Of a stretch of 64,000 nucleotides of DNA, positions 26,104-34,308 are shown piece by piece. Source of the DNA: Domibacillus sp. DTU_2020_1001157_1_SI_ALB_TIR_016 (GTDB lineage Bacteria; Bacillota; Bacilli; Bacillales; Domibacillaceae); NCBI RefSeq assembly GCF_032341995.1, contig NZ_CP135438.1, positions 930,001 through 994,000 of the forward strand. The letters run 5' to 3'. The notes beneath the pieces were generated by a model. The model saw nothing but the letters and a program-made list of their open reading frames with translations, was not told where the DNA came from and made no database searches. How positions within the stretch are numbered: the stretch's first letter is position 1; each line of letters opens with the position of its first letter. The translations under genes and the position numbers were made by a program.

Positions 26104-26979
26104 ATGCATACGTTAGGTTGGATTGGATTAGGTCATATGGGTGAACCTATGGCCACGAACCTTTTACAAGCAGGGTATAAAGTGAACGTATACAACCGCT
26201 CCCAAGAAAAAACAATGCCTTTAATAGAAGCAGGAGCCGTTAACCTGTATTCGCCAAAAGAAATAGCTGAACAATCGGATATTATCTTTACGATGTTATC
26301 GAACGCGGATGCTGTACAATCTGTTTTAACTCAAGACAAGGGTGTATTAGAAGGAATCAAACCCGGTAAAGTGATAGTAGACATGAGTACCATTTCACCA
26401 CAAGATTCACGTTCGTTTGCGGAGCTCGTATCAGAAAAAGGCGGAATCTACATAGACGCACCCGTATCTGGTTCAGTAGGACCAGCCAAAGCAGGCCAGT
26501 TAGTAATCCTTGCGGGTGGGGATGAAAGGGCTGTAGAAATGTGCCAGCCTTATTTTAATATCTTAGGAAAAGAAACGATTCATTTTGGTTCTAACAGTAA
26601 AGGCAGCTCTGCAAAATTAGCGATTAACCTGCTGCTGGGTATCATAGGACAGGGGATTGGAGAAACCTTATTATTTGCAGACAGATCAGGACTGGATAGG
26701 GAAAAAGTGTTGGATATGATCTCCTTTTCTGCAGTGAATACAGGTTTATTCCAAGGGAAAAAAGAGATGTACCGTAAAGAGGAATTTCCGTCTGCCTTTA
26801 TGTTAGAACTGATGGCGAAAGACTTAGGCTTGATTAAAGCAGAGGCAGACAGACTGGCAACAACATTGCCGCTTGCTGAAGTAGCGAACACGACCTACCG
26901 TTCCGCTAAAGAAAACGGAAAAGGACAATTGGATATGGCGGCCGTTTATGTAGAGTTAAAAGACAAGAATAAAAAGTAA
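26104..26979 (+). CDS. 3-hydroxyisobutyrate dehydrogenase-family oxidoreductase (YkwC-like)
   Basis: 291 residues. N-terminal dinucleotide-binding motif GWIGLGHMGEPMATNLL (GxGxxG), substrate motif YIDAPVSGSVGPAKAGQL, catalytic Lys in SSAKLAINLLLG (about residue 172) and a C-terminal LMAKDLGLIKAEAD segment. The family reduces or oxidises beta-hydroxyacids with NAD(P). GGTAGGAGG precedes ATG 26104. It ends at a good terminator (26986-27012). The exact substrate is unknown. Confidence 0.9.
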   Translation: MHTLGWIGLGHMGEPMATNLLQAGYKVNVYNRSQEKTMPLIEAGAVNLYSPKEIAEQSDIIFTMLSNADAVQSVLTQDKGVLEGIKPGKVIVDMSTISPQDSRSFAELVSEKGGIYIDAPVSGSVGPAKAGQLVILAGGDERAVEMCQPYFNILGKETIHFGSNSKGSSAKLAINLLLGIIGQGIGETLLFADRSGLDREKVLDMISFSAVNTGLFQGKKEMYRKEEFPSAFMLELMAKDLGLIKAEADRLATTLPLAEVANTTYRSAKENGKGQLDMAAVYVELKDKNKK

Positions 26980-26985
26980 GGCAGA

Positions 26986-27012
26986 GGAGCATCCTTTCGG
27001 GTGCTTCTTTTT
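26986..27012 (+). terminator. Terminator of the dehydrogenase gene
   Basis: GAGCATCC and GGGTGCTTC around a TTTC loop, followed by TTTTT. Confidence 0.75.
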
Positions 27013-27182
27013 AATATCTGAAGTATACGTATAAAGCTGTTTTGACTAAGCGATATTGAGGGACTTCCACCTTTTCAAAACTTTATTATCTTGTAATTCA
27101 GTGCTTAATGTAGATTTATTAAAAAGTTTGATCATTTAAAACAAAATCTGATTATTTATAATAAAGATTGATAAGACAAGAT

Positions 27183-27230
27183 ATTGTGAAGTAATGTACT
27201 TAAACTAAAGAAGCAGTTTAGTGGAATAAG
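27183..27230 (+). repeat. Dispersed repeat, copy A
   Basis: Reads TTGTGAAGTAATGTACTTAA then ACTAAAGAAGCAGTTTAGT. It is one copy of a short element seen repeatedly from 27 to 41 kb. The second half is an imperfect palindrome, AACTAAA ... TTTAGT. It is the first copy and marks the start of the mosaic region. Confidence 0.7.
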
Positions 27231-27276
27231 TGTTGCCTTTTAATAAAGGCTGATAACAAATATCAGAGTTTGATTA

Positions 27277-27318
27277 AAAACATCTCTCCTCAAGGATTAC
27301 ATAGAGGGGAGATGTTTT
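27277..27318 (+). terminator. 15-bp hairpin
   Basis: AAAACATCTCTCCTC (27277-27291) and GAGGGGAGATGTTTT (27304-27318), one mismatch. It lies between repeat copy A and the GC-rich foreign segment that begins at about 27345. Apart from these, 26980-27367 holds nothing I can identify. Confidence 0.55.
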
Positions 27319-27367
27319 AATTGGGTAATTCTGTTAGTATTATTAGGCGTGGAAGCGGTCTTTCTGC

Positions 27368-27643
27368 CTAGAGATCGGTTATGTTGCCAATGCCATTGCT
27401 GCATGCCAATTCCGGCCCGTAAACAGCCGCAGGGGATTGAAATCCTCGCTTAAAATCGCCTCGCAGGATCCGATCGGCAATCTCAGCACTCATCTCACCC
27501 GTGTAAGCATAGGGGGAGATAGTTCGGATCGTTGAGCGGAAAACGTTGCCGTCGATATCGGTCATCTCAGTCGAGGCAAGCGAATAGGCTTTTTGCGTTT
27601 CCTCGTCGTTCCCGCCCTCCGGCAGTGCATCGATTTCCTCTGG
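27368..27643 (-). pseudogene. C-terminal fragment of a saccharopine dehydrogenase-like protein
   Basis: GC-rich frame of about 91 codons on the minus strand, starting directly after the stop codon of the oxidoreductase gene (27644-27646) and in the same frame. It reads EEIDALPEGGNDEETQ, then STEMTDIDGNVFRS, RTISPYAYTGEMSAEIADRI and GFQSPAAVYGPEL. The G-F-Q-x-P-x-x-x-Y-G ending is that of saccharopine dehydrogenase/trans-acting enoyl reductase family proteins. The N-terminal NAD-binding part is missing, so it is a truncated passenger that came in with the neighbouring gene. Confidence 0.65.
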
Positions 27644-28636
27644 TTAAAGCGTTGGGCCGGGACCTGGATGGCTTACGCGGGCAATCAGCTTACCGTTGAC
27701 CCCCCCACCAAGACGTTCAAGCGCCTCAGGCACATCAGTAAAGGATACGACCCGGTCGATCGGCACGGTGATCTTCCCTTCGGAGAACAGTCGCCCAAGT
27801 ACGGTAATTGCCTCATCGCGCTCATCGGGAGTACGCACACTGTGCAAAGCTCCGGTGACCGAGATGCCATGTATAAGGATCTTGAAAGGCTCAATCTCCG
27901 GAAAATCTGAGCCACCAGCGAAACCGATCAGGACATATCGTCCGCCGATGGCGATCGCATCGAGCGCCTGTTCGACTAAGGGCGATCCGACCGTGTCATA
28001 AACGATGTCGGCACCCTTGCCTCCGGTCAGCGCGCGCACCTGCTCGCTCATCGAGCCCGTCTCCAGCTCGATGACATGGTCAGCGCCTTGTTCACGGCAG
28101 AACGCGGCCTTCTTAGCATCGCGCACGGTAGTAATTACGTTCAGACCCAGAGCCTTGGCGAGCCGGATTGCAGTCGAACCTGTTCCACCCGTTCCGCCGA
28201 GCACCAATAGCGTCTCGCCCGACTTTGCGCGAGCGCGATTGACTAAGCCGACATAAGCGACGTGAAACGTCCCCAGAAAAGCTGCGGCCTGCTCGTCGGA
28301 CATGTCATCGGCCGCAGGCACCGCTCCGTCGCCTGACGATAGACAATATTCCGCCAATCCGCCGGAGTTGGCACCGCCGATTACCCGTGTGCCGACGGGA
28401 AACGGATAGCCCGGTCCCGCTACCTCGACAATACCGACCACCTCTTGACCGGGCGTTACCGGCGGGGTCGGCGTTAGGAAATATCGGCCTTCAAGCATCA
28501 TGCGGTCAGGCAGACCTATGTTGGTTGCCAATACCCTAAGCAGCGCCTCACCCGGTCCTGGTACCGGAACGTCGATATCTACCAGCTTCAGGACATCGCT
28601 GGGTTTTCCAAATGTTTCTGCACGCCAAGCCTTCAT
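27644..28636 (-). CDS. MDR-family zinc-independent NADPH:quinone oxidoreductase, GC-rich, transferred
   Basis: 330 residues from ATG 28636. Fold order: GroES-like part (VPVPGPGEALLRVLATNIG, PVTPGQEVVGIVEVAGPG), then nucleotide-binding TLLVLGGTGGTGSTAIRLAK (about residues 142-161) and KGADIVYDTVGSPLVEQAL. The zinc-ligand cysteines are absent, as in quinone oxidoreductases. GC content and codon use (GCC, GGC, CTC, CGC) are quite unlike the AT-rich surroundings and look proteobacterial. GGAGATGG ten bases upstream can serve as ribosome site. It is followed in frame by a truncated gene and preceded by a 16S rRNA fragment. Role unknown. Confidence 0.85.
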   Translation of the reverse strand: MKAWRAETFGKPSDVLKLVDIDVPVPGPGEALLRVLATNIGLPDRMMLEGRYFLTPTPPVTPGQEVVGIVEVAGPGYPFPVGTRVIGGANSGGLAEYCLSSGDGAVPAADDMSDEQAAAFLGTFHVAYVGLVNRARAKSGETLLVLGGTGGTGSTAIRLAKALGLNVITTVRDAKKAAFCREQGADHVIELETGSMSEQVRALTGGKGADIVYDTVGSPLVEQALDAIAIGGRYVLIGFAGGSDFPEIEPFKILIHGISVTGALHSVRTPDERDEAITVLGRLFSEGKITVPIDRVVSFTDVPEALERLGGGVNGKLIARVSHPGPGPTL

Positions 28637-28783
28637 TTTCAACCATCTCCATTCATTCTCAATTGATTTTCTCGGTCCAGCGCATCACAGCCGATACGAT
28701 AGGCCTAACCATGCTGTAGCAGCGCATGCGATAGGGCGCTCTGTCGCCAGGACCGGGCGCCTATCCATTTACATGAACAGTGC

Positions 28784-28940
<157 letters not shown>

Positions 28941-28942
<2 letters not shown>

Positions 28943-29708
28943 AGTTTTTACATTTTTTCATCCCCTTTATAACCCATGAATTAAATATTTCTCTGTTCAT
29001 ATTCACAATATCTTTATTTGAGAGGGGCTTGAGGTTAGACGCTGATAACTTCTCTATTGCCCTATCTCGTAGGAATGGGGCTTTTGCTTTATTTGATTTT
29101 TTCAACGCTATCGTTAGTTCATCTTTTGTTAGCTCTGTGCAGTACGCAGGAGTTCCTGGCTGTTGTCTCCACGAATCACTTAAAGAACCACTATCTACTG
29201 CGTCGAAACCTAGCTCGTTTACTACGTCCATAACTACTTGTTTTTGTGATTGGTCATTACCGGCAACTGCCATCGCAATTCGTCCACTCGTACCTTCGGG
29301 AGTTCCTTCATTTTCTAAAGTATAGGCTAATAAATTATTGAAAGCTTTGATTACAGGTCTACCTAATTGATTTGAAACCCAAACACTTTCAACCATCCCG
29401 TTCTCAATTTCTTCGATATTATTGCTTATTTGAGGATAATAATTTGAAGTGTCTACAACGACTACGTCCTTCCCAACTCTATCTACAACGTTGCGAATGC
29501 TTGGCAGTGCGTGGAAAGGGATAGAAATAATAAGAACATCAATATTTGTAATTACATCTTCAACATCTACGGGTGTTCCTTCAAGTTCCTTTCTTTCGAG
29601 ACGTTCAATCCCACGGGCATCTGCAATTTTGACATCATGTCCATTCTTAACTAATTTTTTAGAAAGAATTGACCCAATTGGTCCTGCACCTATAATTCCA
29701 AATCTCAT
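28941..29708 (-). CDS. NAD(P)-binding oxidoreductase, F420-dependent NADP reductase-like
   Basis: 255 residues. N-terminal MRFGIIGAGPIGSILSKKL (GxGxxG), VVVVDTSNYYPQIS, KAFNNLLAYTLENEG and RIAMAVAGNDQSQKQVV are the segments seen in the F420H2:NADP oxidoreductase/NADPH-dependent reductase family. The protein lacks evidence for an F420 partner here, so it may act on another acceptor. CAGGAGGAACA precedes ATG 29708. It is divergent from an HxlR regulator at 29871, a common pairing for redox-stress genes. Its stop codon lies at the junction to the 16S fragment, so the original downstream DNA has been replaced. Confidence 0.82.
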
Positions 29709-29821
29709 TATTGTTCCTCCTGAAAAAATTGTATATCAAAGAATTATTCTGCTATTGAGTATTTCTGTTACATATACTAGAATAAAATCATTTCTCATAT
29801 TTTTGAAGTAGGCAATAAAAA

Positions 29822-29851
29822 TTGACGTAGTACATTTTTTTGTACTTAACA
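29822..29851 (+). promoter_or_regulatory. Promoter and small dyad for the HxlR gene
   Basis: TTGACG (29822-29827) and TTAACA (29846-29851). Between them lies AGTACA (29829-29834), 6 T, TGTACT (29841-29846), a dyad suited to a winged-helix dimer. Probably the HxlR autoregulatory site, also within reach of the divergent dehydrogenase promoter. Confidence 0.5.
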
Positions 29852-29870
29852 GTAGAAAGCAGGTGTAAGA

Positions 29871-30230
29871 GTGTCTAGAATATGTAAGGATGGATTTGAC
29901 AAAGAGTGTATAAAGGAACAAAGAGAAGTATATGGCATTGCCTATACCCAAAACATACTCTCTGGACGTTGGAAATATCTCATTCTTTGGTTTTTAAAGT
30001 CTAAAGAGCGTCGTTATAGTGAAATCAAAGCTTATTTATGGGATATTTCACAAGGTTCTCTTACAAAGCAACTTCGAGAACTAGAAGGCGATGGCTTAAT
30101 TAATCGCAAAGTTTATCCAGAAGTTCCTCCTCGTGTAGAGTATTCATTAACCTCAAAAGGGAAAGAATTCATTCCTATTATTGATTTGATGGAAGAGGTC
30201 GGCAAGAAGTTTGGGGAGCAAGGAGACTAA
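29871..30230 (+). CDS. HxlR-family transcriptional regulator
   Basis: 119 residues. Winged helix with the family pattern: YTQNILSGRWKYLILWFL, RRYSEIKAYLWDISQGSLTK then QLRELEGDGLINRKVYPEVP and RVEYSLTSKGKEF. Two cysteines in the N-terminal arm (about residues 5 and 13) could act in redox or electrophile sensing, as in HxlR/HypR relatives; this is inference. The start is GTG 29871 with AGGTG five bases away. It is divergent from the dehydrogenase at 28941, which it probably controls. Confidence 0.88.
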   Translation: MSRICKDGFDKECIKEQREVYGIAYTQNILSGRWKYLILWFLKSKERRYSEIKAYLWDISQGSLTKQLRELEGDGLINRKVYPEVPPRVEYSLTSKGKEFIPIIDLMEEVGKKFGEQGD

Positions 30231-30340
30231 CCAAAGCGAACACATCTATCGTTTTCCCCAAAATTCAAAAATTAAATGGTGAATAAAGTGAAAGTTGTGG
30301 GAGGAGAAATCGTTTTAACGGCAGCTTTTTCTTTTACGAT

Positions 30341-30393
30341 AAAAGTTTGTGAAGAAATGTACTTAAAGTAACGGGGGCGTTAATTTAATAAGC
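30341..30393 (+). repeat. Dispersed repeat, copy B
   Basis: Reads GTTTGTGAAGAAATGTACTT, AAAGTAACGGGGGCGTTAAT, then TTAATAAG. It lies directly upstream of a perfect terminator hairpin. Confidence 0.7.
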
Positions 30394-30401
30394 AATAAAT
30401 T

Positions 30402-30445
30402 AGGACCACACATATTAGATACGTCTAATATGTGTGGTCCTTTTA
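30402..30445 (+). terminator. Perfect 18-bp hairpin
   Basis: AGGACCACACATATTAGA (30402-30419) and TCTAATATGTGTGGTCCT (30424-30441), 4-base loop, then TTTTA. Confidence 0.8.
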
Positions 30446-30486
30446 ATATCAACTGTTTTACGCAACTAACCTAAATATAAAGAGTA

Positions 30487-30935
30487 ATGATCGTTATCAA
30501 AGAAATGACAGAAGATGTGGCGATGTGTTGCGCCAGCATGAGGCTGCTGCAGCAGGGATTGCGCTTGGCATATCTTACAGCCGGGATATTGAGGACCGCG
30601 GCTTCAGGCATCAAATCGTGCTTCCAGGAAGCACAAATAAAACAGCTGAACTATGTGAGCACTTTGTCCGGCTGTTTAAAAAGTATTGGGACGGACAGCC
30701 GGTACGCCAAATCCATGTAGTATGCAGTAAATTACAGCCTGCAGCCCATGAACAGATTGATTTGTTTACACCCTCTGAACTGGATGAAAGGCGCCACATT
30801 CTTGATGAAACGATAGATCAAATACGTGATCGTTTTGGCAAAAAAGCGATTTTTCACGCGTACAGCTTAATGAAAGGCGGTACGTATCTTCAGCGAGCTG
30901 GGCATATTGGAGGGCATAAAGGCATTTCTTACTAA
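30487..30935 (+). pseudogene. Remnant of UvrX-type Y-family DNA polymerase (ImpB/MucB family)
   Basis: Only the C-terminal third is left, in two frames. The first frame gives VIKEMTEDVAM; after a two-base shift at about 30523-30528 the second gives LRQHEAAAAGIALGISYSRD, then FRHQIVLPGSTNKTAELCEH and GGTYLQRAGHIGGHKG. The final I-G-G-H-K signature and the little-finger DNA-binding segment are those of UvrX/YqjW. Full-length relatives have about 410-420 residues, here about 150. It is not functional. Confidence 0.75.
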
Positions 30936-31136
30936 TTCTACATAAGGGTACTAGCATTCAGCTAGCACCTTCTTTTATTCGTTACATATTTGCAATTACA
31001 TTTGCTATTTAAACGCCTTGTTAAAAATTTATTGATATAAAAACGCTTCCTAGAAAAAATGATTTACCGTTATTAAGTAACCGATACACTTTTTACTAGT
31101 CTTTAAAGAAAGTGAGGGATTTTGTACTAAAGAGTA

Positions 31137-31192
31137 AAAAGTTTGTGAAGGAATACACTTAGACTAACGAAGCAGGTTAGCTGAAGAAGAGC
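31137..31192 (+). repeat. Dispersed repeat, copy C
   Basis: Reads GTTTGTGAAGGAATACACTT, AGACTAACGAAGCAGGTTAG, then CTGAAGAAG. It ends 17 bases before the -35 box of the MarR gene. The rest of 30936-31136 holds a weak hairpin at about 30948-30972 and nothing else. Confidence 0.7.
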
Positions 31193-31208
31193 AATCAATG
31201 CAGTAACG

Positions 31209-31252
31209 TTGACAGCTAAAAATAACCGTGATATATTTAGCTGGCTAAATAT
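31209..31252 (+). promoter_or_regulatory. MarR promoter with overlapping operator
   Basis: A near-ideal promoter: TTGACA (31209-31214), 17 bases, TATATT (31232-31237). The dyad ATATTTAGC (31233-31241), 2 bases, GCTAAATAT (31244-31252) overlaps the -10 box. Its half site TAAATAT is the same as in the three palindromes at 31711-31766. Confidence 0.85.
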
Positions 31253-31275
31253 CTTTGGCTAGAGGAGGTTCATCT

Positions 31276-31701
31276 ATGAAGGTTAGTGTTGACTGTGATA
31301 TTCGTATGTCCTTGGATAAAGTTTCTTCCCAAATGCGTCGGAATTATAGTGAGAGCCTTAGAGAACTTAATCTTTATGTAGGCCAAAATAATTTACTCTG
31401 GCGTTTGTGGCTGGGTGATGGAATAACACAAATGCAGCTATGTGAACATTTAAAATGCGAACCGCCTACGGTAACAAATATGGTTAAATCGCTAGAGCAG
31501 AATGGTTTCATATACCGTAAACGTGATGAAGAAGATGCAAGGGTTATGCGAATTTATCTAACGGACAAAGGCAAAGAATTAGAAGAACCCGTTGAATTTA
31601 AATGGAAACAGCAGCAAGAAAAATTACTACAGTCAATTTCAGCCGAAGAACGCTTAATATTAAGGGATTTATTAAAGCGTATGGAGAAAAACTTATACTA
31701 A
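31276..31701 (+). CDS. MarR-family transcriptional regulator
   Basis: 141 residues from ATG 31276 (AGAGGAGG eleven bases upstream; a TTG seven codons earlier is less likely). Dimerising N-terminal helix, then the winged helix: ITQMQLCEHLKCEPPTVTNM, VKSLEQNGFIYRKRDEEDAR (the DxR wing motif is present as DEEDARVM) and a C-terminal helix. MarR proteins bind palindromes as dimers and leave on binding phenolic or other small ligands or on oxidation. Matching palindromes lie at its own promoter and in front of the monooxygenase gene at 31901, so it very probably controls that cassette. Inducer unknown. Confidence 0.9.
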   Translation: MKVSVDCDIRMSLDKVSSQMRRNYSESLRELNLYVGQNNLLWRLWLGDGITQMQLCEHLKCEPPTVTNMVKSLEQNGFIYRKRDEEDARVMRIYLTDKGKELEEPVEFKWKQQQEKLLQSISAEERLILRDLLKRMEKNLY

Positions 31702-31710
31702 TTTTTCTCT

Positions 31711-31766
31711 CTAAATATATATTTAGTATACTAAATGCATATTTAGCACCCTAAATATATATTTAG
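31711..31766 (+). promoter_or_regulatory. Three phased MarR-type operators before the monooxygenase
   Basis: CTAAATATATATTTAG (31711-31726), CTAAATGCATATTTAG (31731-31746) and CTAAATATATATTTAG (31751-31766). The period is exactly 20 bp, so all three would be on one face of the helix. A TATACT at 31727-31732 lies between copies 1 and 2 and may be the -10 box. The half sites match the operator at the MarR promoter. Confidence 0.85.
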
Positions 31767-31900
31767 AAGCCATGAAGGTACTCTGGCCAGAACGTTGCAC
31801 TAGTAAATTAGCCAAGGAGGTAAAAAATATTTACCAAACTAAGTATTTTTTTAACCAACTGAAGGTTGTTGAAAATAATCGTAAACAGGAGGATTCAATA

Positions 31901-33316
31901 ATGAATAATAGAAAAAAATTAAAACTGGGCGCTGGGGATGTTCCCGACACAGACGCAGGTACGCCGGAAATGAAAAACAAGCACATGATCCTGGGCGTGG
32001 GCCTGGGGAACAACTTTGGTACGCACCCCGCCACATGGCGGATGCCGCACGTGGACCCCGGGTCCTACACGAACATCGATATCACGGTGGAGCAGGCACG
32101 GACAGCGGAACGAGGTGGACTGCAGTTCATCTTCCTGGCCGACCGTCTCTTCATGCACGGAGACCTGGCCACGTCACCGTCCCTGTTCAACATAGATCCG
32201 ATCATCACCCTCTCGGCGTTGGCCCAGGCGACCGAACGGATCGGACTGATCGGCACGGCGTCCACCTCCTTCACCGAGCCGTACCTGCTGGCCCGTCAGC
32301 TCAAGGCCCTCGACGTCATCAGCCACGGCCGGGCCGGATGGAACGCCGTCCCAAGCTACGAACCCGACGCCTTCGCGAACTTCGGCAAGGTACTACCGCC
32401 CCGGGAGAACAAGTACGAGCGTCTCCACGAAGTGATGCAGGTCGTCCACGCGCTCTGGGGAAGCTGGGGGTACGAGGCGGGCCAGCCCGACCAAGCCGGC
32501 ATGTTCGCCGACCCGGCCCATATCCGACCGGTCAACCTGCAAGGCAAGCACGTCGGAGCACGCGGACCCCTTCCCGTCCCACCGTCCGAGCAGGGCCAGC
32601 CGGTTATCATGATGCCCGCCAGCAGCGGTTACGGCCTGCAAGCGGCCGGCATGTACGCCAATGTTGTCATTGGAATGCCATCCAGCATTGGGGAAAGTCG
32701 AGCCATGCGCCACACCGTGCGCCAGGCTGCAGCACAGGCTGGCCGGAACCCTGATGAGATCAAGTTGGTCGTATTCGCCGCGTTCACCGTTGGTGAAACG
32801 GAACGCCAAGCCTTGGACGCACGTCGCGCGCTCGATGACCGGATAGGCGTCCACGAGCAGCTGTCACGCCTAAGTGCTTACCTTGGCCTGTACGAGGAAC
32901 TCACAATGCCCGACGAGCCCCTAACTACTGAGCAGCTCGCCTTGGTTCGGGCGCATCCACAGGACGCACGTTCCGTACGTGCGGTCGAGCTAGCCAAAGC
33001 AGGATGGTCGCCCCGTGATATCCTCGCACACGGCGTATTTGACCCAACCCCCTCCGTGGTCGGCACCGCCGAGCAGGTCGCCGACCACCTCCAGGAATGG
33101 TTTGAAGCCGAGGCAGCGGACGGATTCGCGACGAACTTCGACGACTTCCACACCGGGATCGGCGAATTCGTCGATCGCGTCGTCCCGATCCTGCGCGAAC
33201 GCGGCCTCTTCCACGACGGCTACGAGGGAAAGACCCTCCGTGATCACCTGGGACTGCCACCGCAGTACGGACTCGACCCCCGCATCGCAACCGGCTCGAC
33301 AGGAGGAACCCATTGA
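31901..33316 (+). CDS. FMNH2-dependent monooxygenase (NtaA/SnaA/DszA family), GC-rich copy
   Basis: 471 residues from ATG 31901 (CAGGAGG eight bases upstream; an open frame extends to 31772 but without a site). Bacterial luciferase-like TIM barrel: THPATWRMPHVDPGSYTNID, AERGGLQFIFLADRLF, ATERIGLIGTASTSFTEPYL, ALDVISHGRAGWNAVPSYEP and PPSEQGQPVIMMPASSGYG are hallmark segments. The family oxidises nitrilotriacetate, pristinamycin II precursor, dibenzothiophene sulfone or sulfonates using FMNH2 from a partner reductase. Leader and first codons are AT-rich, but from about codon 9 on the DNA is strongly GC-rich with actinobacterial-like codon use. It is under the MarR operators. A paralogue lies at 34385. 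Substrate unknown. Confidence 0.88.
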   Translation: MNNRKKLKLGAGDVPDTDAGTPEMKNKHMILGVGLGNNFGTHPATWRMPHVDPGSYTNIDITVEQARTAERGGLQFIFLADRLFMHGDLATSPSLFNIDPIITLSALAQATERIGLIGTASTSFTEPYLLARQLKALDVISHGRAGWNAVPSYEPDAFANFGKVLPPRENKYERLHEVMQVVHALWGSWGYEAGQPDQAGMFADPAHIRPVNLQGKHVGARGPLPVPPSEQGQPVIMMPASSGYGLQAAGMYANVVIGMPSSIGESRAMRHTVRQAAAQAGRNPDEIKLVVFAAFTVGETERQALDARRALDDRIGVHEQLSRLSAYLGLYEELTMPDEPLTTEQLALVRAHPQDARSVRAVELAKAGWSPRDILAHGVFDPTPSVVGTAEQVADHLQEWFEAEAADGFATNFDDFHTGIGEFVDRVVPILRERGLFHDGYEGKTLRDHLGLPPQYGLDPRIATGSTGGTH

Positions 33317-33411
33317 CAGACAAGAAGATCATCCTCGGTATGGCGCTCATCGACGGGTATGGGGTACTGAAAAACGCCTGGCGCGCCCCGCAGGTCGACC
33401 CGGGCAACTAC
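33313..33411 (+). pseudogene. First 33 codons of another NtaA/SnaA-type monooxygenase
   Basis: GC-rich frame from TTG 33313, overlapping the stop of the preceding gene, with GGAGG upstream. It reads TDKKIILGMALIDGYGVLKN then AWRAPQVDPGNY, the typical start of this family. It is cut at 33411, where AT-rich DNA of an unrelated gene begins. It shows that the donor operon continued with a second monooxygenase. Confidence 0.75.
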
Positions 33412-33412
33412 T

Positions 33413-33970
33413 GAACATGCAAAAGCTGCAGAAGAATTTGGAATAGATGTTTATGTAGCGACTGGATTTGATGAAGGTGGTACGGTTCCAGAACGAGTTA
33501 TTGGAACATTTTCGATTGTTCCAATGATTGTAGATGCTATAAATACTCCTGTAATGGCAACTGGTGGTATTGGAGACGTTAGAGGAGTACGTGCCGCATT
33601 TGCTTTAGGCGCTGAAGGTGTGTTTGCTGGCAGTGTCTTTATTTCAACAAAAGAAAATCCAGCAGCAGAAAACGTGAAACAAATGATTGTCGATGCTACA
33701 GCAGAAGATTTACTAATGTTCCGTACTTTGCCAGCATATTATCGGTCTTTACCTACTAAATTTGCGAATAAACTAGTCGAAATGGATAAACAAGGTGTTA
33801 GTCGTGAAGAAATAGCAAAAATGATGCGTGGATCAATTGGAATGCGTATTGGCATGCTGGAAGGAAATACAGACGATGGCTATATTTCTATAGGTACAGG
33901 AATTACGCCAATTAAAGAAATCAGAACTGTAAAAGAAGTGGTTGATACTTTAATGCAAGACTTTAATTAA
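33413..33970 (+). pseudogene. Nitronate monooxygenase, 5'-truncated
   Basis: AT-rich, open frame of 185 codons: EHAKAAEEFGIDVYVATGFD, then IVPMIVDAINTPVMATGGIG, DVRGVRAAFALGAEGVFAGS and FRTLPAYYRSLPTKFANKLV. The ATGGIGD and GAEGVFAGS segments are the FMN phosphate-binding part of nitronate monooxygenase (2-nitropropane dioxygenase), a flavoprotein that detoxifies alkyl nitronates. Complete proteins have about 350 residues; the N-terminal half is lost at the junction with the GC-rich insert. No start signal precedes it, although an internal ATG (33524 region) could be used by chance. Confidence 0.8.
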
Positions 33971-34216
33971 AATATTAGGGTCTTCGGAATATATAGTGGA
34001 ATTGCCTTTTTAATAGTTACAAACATTTAACTTATAACTCGGACTATTTGGCGATATGTTAGGTCAAACACTAGTTAAATTAAATTCGATATTCGAATGA
34101 ATGTGAATGCATCACGTGCAAAATAAATTTCACCCTAAACTAAGAAATAGTTTAATGGAAACAGAGTCCCTGAAGTGAAGTAATTTAAATTAATATTTAT
34201 TGAAGAAGAGATTCGT
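33971..34216. other. Spacer with a partial repeat
   Basis: No gene. CCTAAACTAAGAAATAGTTT at 34133-34152 looks like the second half of the dispersed repeat. A short dyad ATTCGA-TAT-TCGAAT lies at about 34085-34099. Confidence 0.45.
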
Positions 34217-34283
34217 ATGGAAACAACGATTAATATTGTAGCCCTGTCAGGAAGTAGTCGAAAAAAATCATCAACTCAAAAAA
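34217..34283 (+). pseudogene. 5' fragment of the FMN reductase gene (duplicate of 35838)
   Basis: METTINIVALSGSSRKKSST plus two codons, preceded by the same AGAGATTCGT leader as the intact gene. From 34205 to 34283 it matches 35826-35904 with only a few base changes, then breaks off into GTTCGTGAAGCAATGTACT, a half copy of the dispersed repeat. It is a relic of a duplicated monooxygenase/reductase unit. Confidence 0.85.
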
Positions 34284-34308
34284 GTTCGTGAAGCAATGTA
34301 CTGCGTAA
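34281..34308 (+). repeat. Dispersed repeat, half copy
   Basis: AAAGTTCGTGAAGCAATGTA then CTGCGTAA corresponds to the first half of the element. It sits exactly at the break of the duplicated reductase fragment. Confidence 0.55.

Noticed and set aside
32035..33446. Several long frames on both strands inside the GC-rich monooxygenase gene
   Set aside because: They are shadows caused by high GC content; only the luciferase-like frame has motifs and a ribosome site.
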